DNA from: JAJRTA01 sp965603125
Lineage (GTDB): Bacteria > Zixibacteria > MSB-5A5 > GN15 > FEB-12
Reading direction: 5' to 3'
Assembly: GCA_965603125.1 (NCBI GenBank)
Contig: CBFDBU010000010.1
Span: forward strand, 1 to 64,000
Length of the DNA stretch: 64,000 nt
The translations under genes were made by a program, and so were the position numbers. The notes under the pieces are model-generated. The model made no database searches. It was not told where the DNA came from and saw only the letters and a program-made list of their open reading frames with translations. Positions 24,811 through 32,976 of the stretch are shown in pieces; within the stretch, counting starts at the first letter, position 1, and each line of letters opens with the position of its first letter.

Positions 24811-25800
24811 ATGGCCACTCCCGGAAAGCTCCTGACGGAGATAAAAGCAGGCCGGTTCAAGCCGGCTTACTATTTCTACGGAGTTGAGGACTACCGGATC
24901 ACTGAGGCGGAGAAGTTCCTTGCTCGGCAGTTTCTCCCCGATCGCCAGTTGCAGACCAACTACCGCCGGATAAGCGGCAAGAAAACCTCCGCCGCCGATC
25001 TGGTCGCCGAGTTGGCCACTCTTCCCCTTCTGGGGGAACGCCGGGTGGTGGCTGTCTCGGATTTCCAGAGCTACAAGCCCCACGAACTGAAACAGATCCT
25101 GAAAATGCTCTCTCCTCCCGATCCCGGCAGACTGGTGATTTTCACCTCGCCGTCGTCGAAAACACCCCGAAAAGACTCCAAGTTCATGGCGCTGATGGCC
25201 AAGGCGACGGTAACTGTGGAATTCAAAAAGCTTCGGGGCGCCGAAACGGCCGCTCAGATCTCAGCCAAGTTCAAGGCCGAGGGTCTTACAATCGAAGCCG
25301 ACGCGCTTGTACTTCTGACCGAACTCGTCTCCGGCAACCGGGGTGGTCTTGATACGGAGGTCGCCAAGCTGGTCAACTACAAGACCGAGGGCGGCTCTGT
25401 CACGGTCGAGGATGTCCGAAGCGTTTCAGCCGGGTACGAAGCGTACGGCATCTTTGAGCTGGCCGACGGAATTATCGAAAGTCGCCCGCGAACGGTGCTG
25501 AAAATGATCAAGACACTGCTTGCCGCCGGTCACAGCCCGGTACTCATAGCCACTCTGCTCCAGCAGCATTTCATCAGCCTGTACCTCGTCAAGCATGAGA
25601 AAAAGCCATTGGGTAACCGCACCTTTTTGATTCCCAAGTTTCGTAGGCAGGCTGCCGGCTACGACTCCCAGCGCCTTGAGCAGATCATTATCGAAATCGC
25701 TCGGACCGACTCCGAATTCCGGCGGGGCAGATTGAAACCGGAGACAGCGCTCGATATGCTGGCCATGAATCTTGCACACGAAAAGCAGTCCGGTGGTTAG
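24811..25800 (+). CDS. holA: DNA polymerase III subunit delta
   Basis: Clamp-loader subunit that opens the sliding clamp. The 329-residue protein has the HolA N-terminus (YYFYGVEDYRITEAEKFLARQF), the DLVAELATLPLLGERRVVAVSDF segment, an AAA+-like lid (LIIFTSPSS) and the C-terminal helical domain (LLAAGHSPVLIATLLQQHFISLYL; RLEQIIIEIARTDSEFRRG). It is the expected length. ATG 24811 is preceded by ATTGGCCAT with no strong ribosome site. It lies 33 nt after the RNase H-like gene and 54 nt before an ECF sigma gene. Confidence 0.93.
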   Translation: MATPGKLLTEIKAGRFKPAYYFYGVEDYRITEAEKFLARQFLPDRQLQTNYRRISGKKTSAADLVAELATLPLLGERRVVAVSDFQSYKPHELKQILKMLSPPDPGRLVIFTSPSSKTPRKDSKFMALMAKATVTVEFKKLRGAETAAQISAKFKAEGLTIEADALVLLTELVSGNRGGLDTEVAKLVNYKTEGGSVTVEDVRSVSAGYEAYGIFELADGIIESRPRTVLKMIKTLLAAGHSPVLIATLLQQHFISLYLVKHEKKPLGNRTFLIPKFRRQAAGYDSQRLEQIIIEIARTDSEFRRGRLKPETALDMLAMNLAHEKQSGG

Positions 25801-25854
25801 AAGCGGGTCGGGCATTCGTGCCCAGGGATCGGCTCCCGGCGACGGAAAAAACAG

Positions 25855-26457
25855 ATGGGCAAGAGAATCCGGGAAGAAAAACAGGCTCTGCCGGTAAATC
25901 AGGGTGAGGTGAATTCGGCCGAGCAGAGACTGGTCGAAGAGGCTCAGAACGGCGATAAGAAGGCGTTCGGCCAGTTGATCCGTCGGCACCAGAAGAAGCT
26001 ATTCCGATTCGTCTATGGTCTGCTCGGCTCCTTTGACGCAACTGAGGATATCGTGCAGGAAGCCTTTGTCAAAGCCTATGGAGCGCTGGGATCGTTCCGC
26101 ACCGACAGCGCCTTTTACCCCTGGCTTTCCACCATTGCCAGGAACTCAGCCTACAACCATATCAGCCGGGAAGAACGAAAGGAATCGCTTGACCGTCTGC
26201 AGGAGAAAGGGTACGACCCTCAGGCCACGGAGTTGGGGCCGCTGGAGAAGCTGCTTGACGATGAAGCGCAAGTGCGATTTATGAAAGCCGTAAAGGCTCT
26301 GCCCGCCAGGTACCGCTCAGTGTTTGTCCTGCGGCACTTTGAGCGGATGGACTACGGCCAGATCGCCGATTATCTCAGGATTCCGCCCGGGACTGTTGAC
26401 TCGCGTCTGTACCGGGCCAGACGAATGCTCTTGGAAAGCCTGAAGGACTTGTTGTAG
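25855..26457 (+). CDS. ECF-type RNA polymerase sigma factor
   Basis: A 200-residue sigma-70 factor with regions 2 and 4 only. Region 2 (AFGQLIRRHQKKLFRFVYGLLGSFDATEDIVQEAFVKAYGAL, FRTDSAFYPWLSTIARN) and region 4 (LPARYRSVFVLRHFERMDYGQIADYLRIPPGTVDSRLYRAR) are clear, as in RpoE/SigW-type factors. The next gene is a zinc-finger anti-sigma factor (start 26495, 38 nt later), which would hold it inactive at the membrane. The PspC and LiaF-like genes that follow point to an envelope-stress regulon (inference). The ATG at 25855 has a weak GACGGA site. Confidence 0.93.
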   Translation: MGKRIREEKQALPVNQGEVNSAEQRLVEEAQNGDKKAFGQLIRRHQKKLFRFVYGLLGSFDATEDIVQEAFVKAYGALGSFRTDSAFYPWLSTIARNSAYNHISREERKESLDRLQEKGYDPQATELGPLEKLLDDEAQVRFMKAVKALPARYRSVFVLRHFERMDYGQIADYLRIPPGTVDSRLYRARRMLLESLKDLL

Positions 26458-26494
26458 ATTGACGGTGGCAGTTAGAGCACGGAGAAGAAGGAAC

Positions 26495-27709
26495 ATGGAT
26501 CACTCGTACTATCGAGACAGACTCTCGGCCTACTTCGACGGCGAACTTCCTGCCGGGGAGCAGCGGGAGATCAAACTCCACCTGGACGAGTGCCGGGAAT
26601 GCCGGGAACTTCTGGACAAGATGGCCGGACTTGACCGGCTCGTCTCAGAGCGCGGAGACCTGCCGGAGGACGGCTATTGGGAGCAGTCGGCCAGACGGAT
26701 CGAAGCGCAGTTGGGCCGCCAGCAGGACGAGAGCGTCACCGACGTCCGGGAGCAAACCACCTGGCAGACCCTGCGCTGGAAACTGGCTGCTGCTGCGGCC
26801 TCAATCGCCGTGCTAACCTTCATCGCCGTCCACAGGGGAGATATCCTCTGGGACGCAGGCCAGGAGATGCCGCCAAGACCGACAGATACACCCGCCATTT
26901 CCGAGGAGAAGCCCGAAGCGACCGGGAAACTCAGGCCGCGCGAGATAAAGAAACGGGAGGGTGTCCAGGTGAGTTCCGGTGGGACTCAGGCGGACGAGCA
27001 GCGCGATGTCGAGTTGTCCCCACGGCTTCGCGCGCCTTCCGTCAGTGAACCCGCTGCTCTGGTTGCTCTGCCTGAGACTGTCGCGATTGCTCCTGCCGCG
27101 CCGAGCCGCGATCTCAGTCTCACCACCAAACCGAAAGCCGCCGCCGCTCCCGAGGTCCCAGCCGAGGAGAATGAGTTGCTGACTGATCAAGATGACATCG
27201 GCGGGGCGGGCCTTCCGGAAAAGGTCACCGGCGACCGACAGGAGAGCCCGGCGATACCATCAACGGCGCAACTACCGGTGACTCCTTCGCAGAGGGTTGC
27301 TCGGCAGGATCAGCGTCCGGTAGAGGTAACAGCACCGGTAGATATCCGGGAAACATTCGCGGTAGAGAAAGCAGCGACCGCGCGCGTCGTCACCGCCCAT
27401 GACCGTGATACTGTCGAACTGGCCCGCTGGCGGCACATACGGGATTCTCTTATCGTCCTCACCAAGCCCCGGCAACTCCCGAAGGCTCCGCGGACCGTGG
27501 CAGTTGAAAGTAAGGACGCCGTTGACAGCACTGAGGTGAACATAACGATGCGTCTAATGGAGGCATACTGTCATGTCGCTCTGCTCACCGATGACGAGAA
27601 CGAGTACCACCTGGCGGCAGACTTCCTGCGGGAAACCGCAACCGGCGGGATGCCCTTTTCAGAGCAGGCCAAGGCCTGTCTGAAACAACTCGAGGGGCGG
27701 TTTGAATAA
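26495..27709 (+). CDS. Zinc-finger anti-sigma factor, membrane-bound
   Basis: A 404-residue protein. The ZAS domain at the N-terminus has LSAYFDGELP and the zinc ligands His29-x3-Cys33-x2-Cys36 (IKLHLDECREC). One membrane helix lies at about 93-112 (LAAAAASIAVLTFIAV). The rest is a long Pro/Ala/Glu-rich periplasmic stretch with low complexity and a helical C-terminus. It should bind the ECF sigma factor encoded just upstream and release it on an envelope signal. The ATG at 26495 has AGAAGGAAC directly before it. It is much longer than typical anti-sigma factors because of the periplasmic linker. Confidence 0.85.
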   Translation: MDHSYYRDRLSAYFDGELPAGEQREIKLHLDECRECRELLDKMAGLDRLVSERGDLPEDGYWEQSARRIEAQLGRQQDESVTDVREQTTWQTLRWKLAAAAASIAVLTFIAVHRGDILWDAGQEMPPRPTDTPAISEEKPEATGKLRPREIKKREGVQVSSGGTQADEQRDVELSPRLRAPSVSEPAALVALPETVAIAPAAPSRDLSLTTKPKAAAAPEVPAEENELLTDQDDIGGAGLPEKVTGDRQESPAIPSTAQLPVTPSQRVARQDQRPVEVTAPVDIRETFAVEKAATARVVTAHDRDTVELARWRHIRDSLIVLTKPRQLPKAPRTVAVESKDAVDSTEVNITMRLMEAYCHVALLTDDENEYHLAADFLRETATGGMPFSEQAKACLKQLEGRFE

Positions 27710-27800
27710 TATCTTGCGCTGTGAAATCACATAACTTTTCTCATGGTTGTCCGTATATCAAAAACAGTACAGAGGTATCGTCTGATTCGGAGGATAGCTT

Positions 27801-28268
27801 ATGAGTAAGCAACTTTTTCGCTCGGAAACAAATAAAGTAATCGGGGGGGTATGCGGCGGCTTGGGCGAGTATTTCGATGTCGACCCGGTTCTGGTCAGAG
27901 TGGTTGCGGTATTGTTGGCCCTGGCGACCGGAGTGGCCGTGGTCGGCTACATAGTCGCCTGGATTATCGTGCCCAAGAGACCGTTTGAGATGGAGCCCGG
28001 CCGGCCGCAACCGCGGGAAACATCCTGGCACAAGTATCTACCAGGACTTATCCTGATGGGTATCGGGATTATCCTGCTCATCCGGGAAAACTGGTACTGG
28101 TTTGACTGGAGTGAGTTCTGGCCGATAGTGCTGATCTTAGTCGGACTGGCGCTGATATTCGGTCGCGGGCGACGCAGAGGGGCCACGACCGGCAACGCCG
28201 ATTCCGATCGGCCAATGCACGCGAACGGTCAGAATCTCGGGCCGCAGAACGGAGGGCCGATCTTATGA
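27801..28268 (+). CDS. PspC-domain membrane protein
   Basis: A 155-residue protein. The PspC domain is at residues 4-62 (LFRSETNKVIGGVCGGLGEYFDVDPVLVRV, followed by a helix and WIIVPKRP). A second hydrophobic pair (LPGLILMGIGIILL; FWPIVLILVGLALIFG) follows. PspC proteins sense or relay envelope stress. AGGAGGATAGCTT precedes the ATG. It overlaps the next gene by 4 nt (ATGA), so the two form an operon, probably with the ECF sigma and anti-sigma genes upstream. Confidence 0.88.
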   Translation: MSKQLFRSETNKVIGGVCGGLGEYFDVDPVLVRVVAVLLALATGVAVVGYIVAWIIVPKRPFEMEPGRPQPRETSWHKYLPGLILMGIGIILLIRENWYWFDWSEFWPIVLILVGLALIFGRGRRRGATTGNADSDRPMHANGQNLGPQNGGPIL

Positions 28269-29167
28269 CACCGGCGCGACTTCGTTGGGGCACGCTGATG
28301 GTCACTTTCGGTCTGTTGTTGCTCCTGAGGAACTTAGGCACTCTCAGCGACGATTTCTGGGTGGATCTGCTGATATATTTCCCCATAGTGCTGATCCTCA
28401 TTGGTATTGAGAAGATATTTACCAAGTCCCGGCTTCAGTTTATATCGTATTTCACATCGTTTCTACTGCTCGTAGGTGGGATCGGCATAGCTTTCTACAG
28501 TAGTTGGAACGACCATGAAGGAAGTTTCTTCTCCCAGACCAGCCACCGGGTTGATTTCGATCCTGAAGTGAAGAAGCTCTCAGCCGTCCTGAAGCTCGGC
28601 GAGACCGACCTGACCATTCGCGACAGCGGGGATGATCTCGTGTTCGGGCAGTTTGACCGTTTCACTCAGAAACCCCGCATATCCTACTCTGTCGAGCAGC
28701 AGGAAGCGAAATTAGTATATACTGCCCGTCGTGGCGGGCGCCTCGGAGGCGCGATCACGATCAATACCGGCGAAGACCAGGACTGGTACATCCAGTTCTC
28801 CGACCGCGTGCCGCTCGATCTCGAATGCTATAGTGAGGATTCCGATATTCATCTGAACCTGTCCACGACACCGTTGAAAAGGCTGAAACTGAACACCGAT
28901 GACGCCCATATATATCTCAAGTTGGGTAAGATGGAACCGGTGGTTACGGTTGTCGTCCTGGGCGACCAATCCGATCTCAAGTTGCGGATGCCGGAAAGCG
29001 TCGGGCTCCGTATGAGTGATAACGACTACCGTTCGTACCTGACCAAGGTTGGTCTGATAGAGACTGAAGACGGCACCTTTGTCACTAAGGGTATCGACAC
29101 CCTGATCACAACGATTGAACTGGACCTAGACGAGCACCTGTCTTCCTTTTCTGTGGACCGTTTCTAG
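28265..29167 (+). CDS. LiaF/toast-rack domain membrane protein, stop codon supplied by IS630
   Basis: A 300-residue protein. Helices at about 7-22, 31-48 and 56-76 form the LiaI/LiaF-like N-terminus (WGTLMVTFGLLLLLRNLG, FPIVLILIGIEKIF). The C-terminal half is a repetitive beta domain (LNLSTTPLKRLKLNTDDAHIYLKLG) of the toast-rack kind found with PspC. It starts 4 nt inside the PspC gene. The stop TAG at 29165-29167 is made of the TA target of the IS630 insertion plus the first base of the element. Joining the flanks across the element keeps the frame open for 17 more codons (to 30386), so the original C-terminus was probably slightly different. Confidence 0.85.
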   Translation: MTPARLRWGTLMVTFGLLLLLRNLGTLSDDFWVDLLIYFPIVLILIGIEKIFTKSRLQFISYFTSFLLLVGGIGIAFYSSWNDHEGSFFSQTSHRVDFDPEVKKLSAVLKLGETDLTIRDSGDDLVFGQFDRFTQKPRISYSVEQQEAKLVYTARRGGRLGGAITINTGEDQDWYIQFSDRVPLDLECYSEDSDIHLNLSTTPLKRLKLNTDDAHIYLKLGKMEPVVTVVVLGDQSDLKLRMPESVGLRMSDNDYRSYLTKVGLIETEDGTFVTKGIDTLITTIELDLDEHLSSFSVDRF

Positions 29168-30252
29168 TGTTCTGAGTTGGAAGTTTGTGTACAAAAACGT
29201 CCCACGGCGTCGATGATGTCGTCGGCGCACTTGGTCCAGACGAATGCTTGGGGATGGTTGTTGTTATGTTCCACGTAGTCTCTAATGGCATGTTCGAGTT
29301 GGCGGGTGCTGTGGTGGCTCCCACGCCGCAGTTGCTTGCGCGTGAGGATCGAGAACCAGCTCTCCACGAGGTTGAGCCACGATGCACCGGTGGGGGTGAA
29401 GTGAAGATGAAAGCGCCGATGTCGGGCGAGCCAACGGTGGATCGACAGCGTTTTGTGTGTTCCGTAGTTGTCCGGGACGAGATGGACATCGAAGGGGGCG
29501 GGGACCTGCTTGTCAACAAGGGAAAGGAATTTCTTGAACTCGATGGCGCGATGTCGTCGAAAGCACTTTTCGATTACCTTTCCGGACTGGATGTCGAGGG
29601 CAGCGAAAAGGGAGGTCGTCCCGTGTCGGCGACAGTCGTGTGTGCGACGCTCGGGAACACCGGGACCCATGGGGAGGATCGGCTGCGCGCGATCCAGGAC
29701 TTGGATTTGGGATTTCTCGTCGAGGCACAGTACCAAGGCTCGATCCGGTGGGTTCATGTAAAGCCCAACGATGTCACGAACCTTATCGACGAAGAGCGGA
29801 TCCCCGGAAAGCTTGAAGGTCTCGGTACGATGGGGCTGCAGCGCGAATGCTCGCCAGATTCGGCTGACCGCCGTCTGGCTCAGGCCACTGGTTCGGGCCA
29901 TTGAGCGGGTGCTCCAGTGCGTCGCACCCGGTGGCGGATGTTCAAGAGTCATCGTAATCACTCGTTCCACATCCGCCTCGGTAATCCGTCTCGGAGCGCC
30001 TGGCCGGGGTTCGTCGAGAAGACCATCAAGGCGACGATCTAAAAACCGCTGCCGCCACTTGCCAACCGTCTGTTTGGTCATGTCCATCTTGACGGCCACC
30101 TCGGTGTTGCTCATGCCCGAGGCGCTCGCAAGGATGAGGCGCGCGCGCTGGGCCAGCGCATGGGCGGTCTTGCGCCGACGAACCCATTGTTGGAGTCGCT
30201 GACGTTCCGGGGGGCTCAAGTGCAGAGGTCGAAGGCGAGGTCCTTTACGCAT
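29164..30252 (-). CDS. IS630-family transposase
   Basis: A 362-residue protein. N-terminal helix-turn-helix region (MSNTEVAVKMDMTKQTVGKWRQRFLDRRLDGL) and a complete DDE domain: Asp178 (LVLCLDEKSQ), Asp261 (HLVPDNYGTHK) and Glu297 (SWLNLVESWF). The usual length and an open frame suggest it is functional. The stop TAG overlaps the host TA target at the left end. Start ATG at 30252 without a strong ribosome site, as is common for transposases. Confidence 0.95.
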   Translation of the reverse strand: MRKGPRLRPLHLSPPERQRLQQWVRRRKTAHALAQRARLILASASGMSNTEVAVKMDMTKQTVGKWRQRFLDRRLDGLLDEPRPGAPRRITEADVERVITMTLEHPPPGATHWSTRSMARTSGLSQTAVSRIWRAFALQPHRTETFKLSGDPLFVDKVRDIVGLYMNPPDRALVLCLDEKSQIQVLDRAQPILPMGPGVPERRTHDCRRHGTTSLFAALDIQSGKVIEKCFRRHRAIEFKKFLSLVDKQVPAPFDVHLVPDNYGTHKTLSIHRWLARHRRFHLHFTPTGASWLNLVESWFSILTRKQLRRGSHHSTRQLEHAIRDYVEHNNNHPQAFVWTKCADDIIDAVGRFCTQTSNSEH

Positions 30253-30331
30253 GTTTCTTCTCCTTCTGACCGTCTATCATAACATACGTAAAGACGACGA
30301 TTATGTTGCAGTAATTAATGACTCAGGACAC
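29167..30331 (-). mobile_element. IS630-family insertion sequence, apparently intact
   Basis: The ends are GTGTTCTGAGT (29167 inward) and GTGTCCTGAGT (30331 inward on the other strand), one mismatch in 11. They are flanked by TA at 29165-29166 and TA at 30332-30333, the TA target duplication usual for IS630/mariner elements. It carries one complete transposase gene on the minus strand. The element sits exactly at the 3' end of the LiaF-like gene. Confidence 0.9.
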
Positions 30332-30333
30332 TA

Positions 30334-30386
30334 CCAGGCTGTTGATAAACTCGGGACAGGATGCAAGACAGCAACTGACATCCATT
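30334..30386. repeat. Dispersed repeat, copy 2, with IS-end-like motif
   Basis: Directly right of the IS630 element is AGGCTGTTGATAAACTC, resembling the TGTTGAAAAA-type ends at 19828 and 61013, followed by the 37-nt stretch matching 12500-12536 at 29 positions. It may be an older mobile remnant into which IS630 jumped. Confidence 0.4.
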
Positions 30387-30393
30387 AGTCAAT

Positions 30394-30420
30394 GAAAAAA
30401 GGCGGGTCGTAACCCGCCTC
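30394..30420 (-). terminator. Rho-independent terminator of the nfn operon
   Basis: AGGCGGGT-cgta-ACCCGCCT hairpin at 30400-30419 followed on the minus strand by a T run (A6 at 30395-30400 on plus). It lies about 20 nt after the nfnB-type gene's stop. Confidence 0.85.
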
Positions 30421-30441
30421 TTGTATGCTATTGCCAGCTGG

Positions 30442-31878
30442 CTACTTCTGTATCTCCTCCATCAGGTACTTGTGCATGGCCCTTGCGGCTACCTTGCCCG
30501 CACCGGCGGCCAGGATCACCGTAGCGCCACCGGTGACGATATCACCACCGGCGTAGACACCCTTCCGCGAACTCTGCATCGTTTCCTCGTTGACGACGAT
30601 GTTGTTCCAGCGGTTGGTTTCCAGACCGGGTGTCGTTTTCGGAATCAACGGGTTGGAAGAGTTGCCTATTGCCACCACCACGAGGTCGACCTCCATGACG
30701 AAATTGGAACCCTCTATCGGAACCGGTCGCCGTCGACCCGAATCGTCCGGTTCGCCGAGTTCCATGCGAAGGCATTCCATCGCCCGTACTTTGCCCTCGT
30801 CGTCGCCCATGAACGCAATCGGCGTCGTCAGCAAGCGGAACTGCACCCCTTCCTGTTTGGCGTGGTGGATTTCCTCGATTCGGGCGGGCATCTCCTTTTC
30901 GCTGCGACGATAGACAATGTAACCGTTGTCGGCACCTAACCTGAGCGCCGTGCGCACGGAATCCATCGCGGTGTTGCCGCCGCCGAGAACGGCCACATTC
31001 CGGCCGTGGATGATCGGTGTGTCGTTGTTCGGGAAATCATAAGCCCGCATCAGGTTGGCCCGCGTAAGATACTCGTTGGCCGAATAGACACCGATCAGGT
31101 TCTCGCCCGGGATTCCCATGAAGGACGGCAGGCCGGCGCCGGTACCGATGAAAATGGCGTCGTAGCCCATCTCGAACAGCTCGTCGATAGTGTCTATCTT
31201 GCCGATAATGGTTGAGTTCCTGAACTCGACCCCCATATCACCCAGGAAATCGCACTCGGCCTGCACAATGTCCTTTGGCAGACGAAACTCTGGGATACCG
31301 TAAACCAGCACGCCACCCGGCTTGTGCAGCGCTTCAAAGATCGTGACCTGATGACCCAGCTTGATGAGGTCTCCGGCCGCCGTCAGCCCGGCGGGGCCGG
31401 AACCGACTATCGCCACCCTGCGTCCGGTGGGTGGGGCGATCTCGGGAAGTTCCACCAACTCATGGTCGCGCTCGTAATCGGCCACAAACCGTTCGAGATG
31501 TCCCACCGCCACCGGCTTGTGCTTCTTGGCCAGCACACAGACCTGCTCGCACTGTTCCTCCTGCGGGCAGACCCGTCCACAGATGGCCGGCAGCGCATTG
31601 GTCTCCTTGATCTTGCGAGCCGCCGCCGCGTAGTCCTTCTCAAGGATCAAATTGATGAACCCCACTATGTCAACCTCAACCGGGCAGCCCTGAACGCACG
31701 GCACCTTCTTGCATTCAAGGCACCGAGCCGCTTCCTCAAGCGCCTGCTCCTCGGTAAAACCGTACGGCACTTCCTGGAAGTTCCTGACACGCTCCCCGGG
31801 ATCCTGCTCCGGCATCTGCTGCCTGGGGATTTTCATTCTCAATTTCTTTTCCAGCTTTTCAGCCACACTGCACTCCAT
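30442..31878 (-). CDS. NADPH-dependent glutamate synthase-like flavoprotein / NfnB (large NFN subunit)
   Basis: A 478-residue FAD and [4Fe-4S] oxidoreductase. The N-terminal iron-sulfur part has ARCLECKKVPCVQGCPVEVDI and ICGRVCPQEEQCEQVC. The FAD/NAD half has VAIVGSGPAGLTAAGDL, GTGAGLPSFMGIPGENL, VAVLGGGNTAMDSVRTA and the closing YAGGDIVTGGATVILA. On its own the family is called GltA or GltD-like. With the partner gene directly upstream (31923-32804) it forms the NFN pair, which by established work couples NADH, ferredoxin and NADP by electron bifurcation. The start is uncertain: ATG 31878, or a downstream GTG at 31866. Confidence 0.85.
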   Translation of the reverse strand: MECSVAEKLEKKLRMKIPRQQMPEQDPGERVRNFQEVPYGFTEEQALEEAARCLECKKVPCVQGCPVEVDIVGFINLILEKDYAAAARKIKETNALPAICGRVCPQEEQCEQVCVLAKKHKPVAVGHLERFVADYERDHELVELPEIAPPTGRRVAIVGSGPAGLTAAGDLIKLGHQVTIFEALHKPGGVLVYGIPEFRLPKDIVQAECDFLGDMGVEFRNSTIIGKIDTIDELFEMGYDAIFIGTGAGLPSFMGIPGENLIGVYSANEYLTRANLMRAYDFPNNDTPIIHGRNVAVLGGGNTAMDSVRTALRLGADNGYIVYRRSEKEMPARIEEIHHAKQEGVQFRLLTTPIAFMGDDEGKVRAMECLRMELGEPDDSGRRRPVPIEGSNFVMEVDLVVVAIGNSSNPLIPKTTPGLETNRWNNIVVNEETMQSSRKGVYAGGDIVTGGATVILAAGAGKVAARAMHKYLMEEIQK

Positions 31879-31922
31879 CAATAAGAAGGTATGACACCGA
31901 CAGCCACCGCCGCTTCACGGAG

Positions 31923-32804
31923 CTATCGACCCTCATCGGGATATTTGAAGTCCCGGACCGCCTCGGCCAGTTGGCAGCCGGGGCTATCCAGGAAGCGTTT
32001 CATGGCGACTCGTTCCTGTTCCTTGTAAGCGCCGAGGCGACTGGTAAGCAGGTCGAAATCGACTTGGTGACCGTCGAAATCCGGGCCGTCAACGCAGGCG
32101 AATTTGGTCTCATTGCCAACCATCACCCGGCAGCCGCCGCACATCCCCGTCCCGTCGATCATCAGCGGGTTCAACGAAACCCACGTTGGTACATTATAAT
32201 CCCTTGTAAGATTCGCCACCACCCTCATCATCGGCACCGGCCCGATAGCCATAATCATGCTGATACCCGCGCCGTCATCGAGCAGCTTCTTGAGCACGTC
32301 GGAGACAAACCCGTGATGCCCGTAGGAACCGTCGTCCGTGCACACGTGAAGCTCATCTGCGATCGACTTGTGTTCATGCTCATAGAAAAGCAGATCCTTT
32401 GACCGGGCGCCGATAATCGTGATCAGCTTGTTTCCCGCCTCCTTGTATGCCTGGGCAATCGGATAGACAGGCGCGATTCCGATCCCACCGCCTACGACGC
32501 AGGCCGTTCCCCACTTGTCGACATGAGACGGCTCCCCCAAAGGTCCCACCAGGTCGGAAAGCTCACCGCCGTCGGGCACGGTCGTCATCAGGGCCGAGGT
32601 TTTGCCGACCACCTGGTAGATGATTGTGAGGTTCCCGTTTTCCCTGTCAATCCCGGCGATTGACATGGGCACCCGTTCCCCCTGCTCGTTGACGCGAAGG
32701 ATTACAAACTGCCCGGCTTTAGCTTTGGCCACCAGGCGAGGGAAATGGACCCTCATTTTCCAGACCATAGGTCCGATCTGTACGTTGTCAATAACTTTGG
32801 TCAT
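31923..32804 (-). CDS. Ferredoxin-NADP+ reductase subunit alpha type (NfnA / small NFN subunit)
   Basis: A 293-residue protein of the dihydroorotate-dehydrogenase electron-transfer subunit family. FAD-binding barrel (GQFVILRVNEQGERVPMSIAG), NAD(H) site (TACVVGGGIGIAPVYPIAQA) and C-terminal [2Fe-2S] cysteines (GTGMCGGCRVMVGNETKFACVDG). In Thermotoga-type NfnAB this subunit holds the NAD(H) and [2Fe-2S] sites. The ATG at 32804 has GAGGAGTTTG before it. The partner gene begins 44 nt downstream. The same domain pair is also annotated as sulfide dehydrogenase; NFN is the more usual assignment with this neighbour. Confidence 0.87.
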   Translation of the reverse strand: MTKVIDNVQIGPMVWKMRVHFPRLVAKAKAGQFVILRVNEQGERVPMSIAGIDRENGNLTIIYQVVGKTSALMTTVPDGGELSDLVGPLGEPSHVDKWGTACVVGGGIGIAPVYPIAQAYKEAGNKLITIIGARSKDLLFYEHEHKSIADELHVCTDDGSYGHHGFVSDVLKKLLDDGAGISMIMAIGPVPMMRVVANLTRDYNVPTWVSLNPLMIDGTGMCGGCRVMVGNETKFACVDGPDFDGHQVDFDLLTSRLGAYKEQERVAMKRFLDSPGCQLAEAVRDFKYPDEGR

Positions 32805-32834
32805 CAAACTCCTCTGCTGCAAAACAAACGCCCG

Positions 32835-32862
32835 ATGATAATACTATCGCCGCGAAAATCAA
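32835..32862 (-). promoter_or_regulatory. Probable promoter of the nfn operon
   Basis: On the minus strand TTGATT (32862-32857), 16-nt spacer, TATCAT (32840-32835), about 30 nt upstream of the NfnA start. Confidence 0.5.
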
Positions 32863-32906
32863 GCGGTTTCTATGCCGGGTGCGTCGCCCAAGCGATTCCG
32901 TGGGCT

Positions 32907-32922
32907 GCAGACGCCAGTCTGC
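32907..32922. repeat. Small intergenic hairpin
   Basis: GCAGAC-gcca-GTCTGC, a perfect 6-bp stem, followed by GTCTGCCCCTACTTTG. Similar wording (GTCTGCCCCTGCTCCC) and another hairpin occur at 34700-34751. These may be members of one short intergenic repeat family. Confidence 0.4.
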
Positions 32923-32976
32923 CCCTACTTTGGCTGTAGATCAGTCCTGGCCTGCAGGAATTGAATCTCTACGGGA

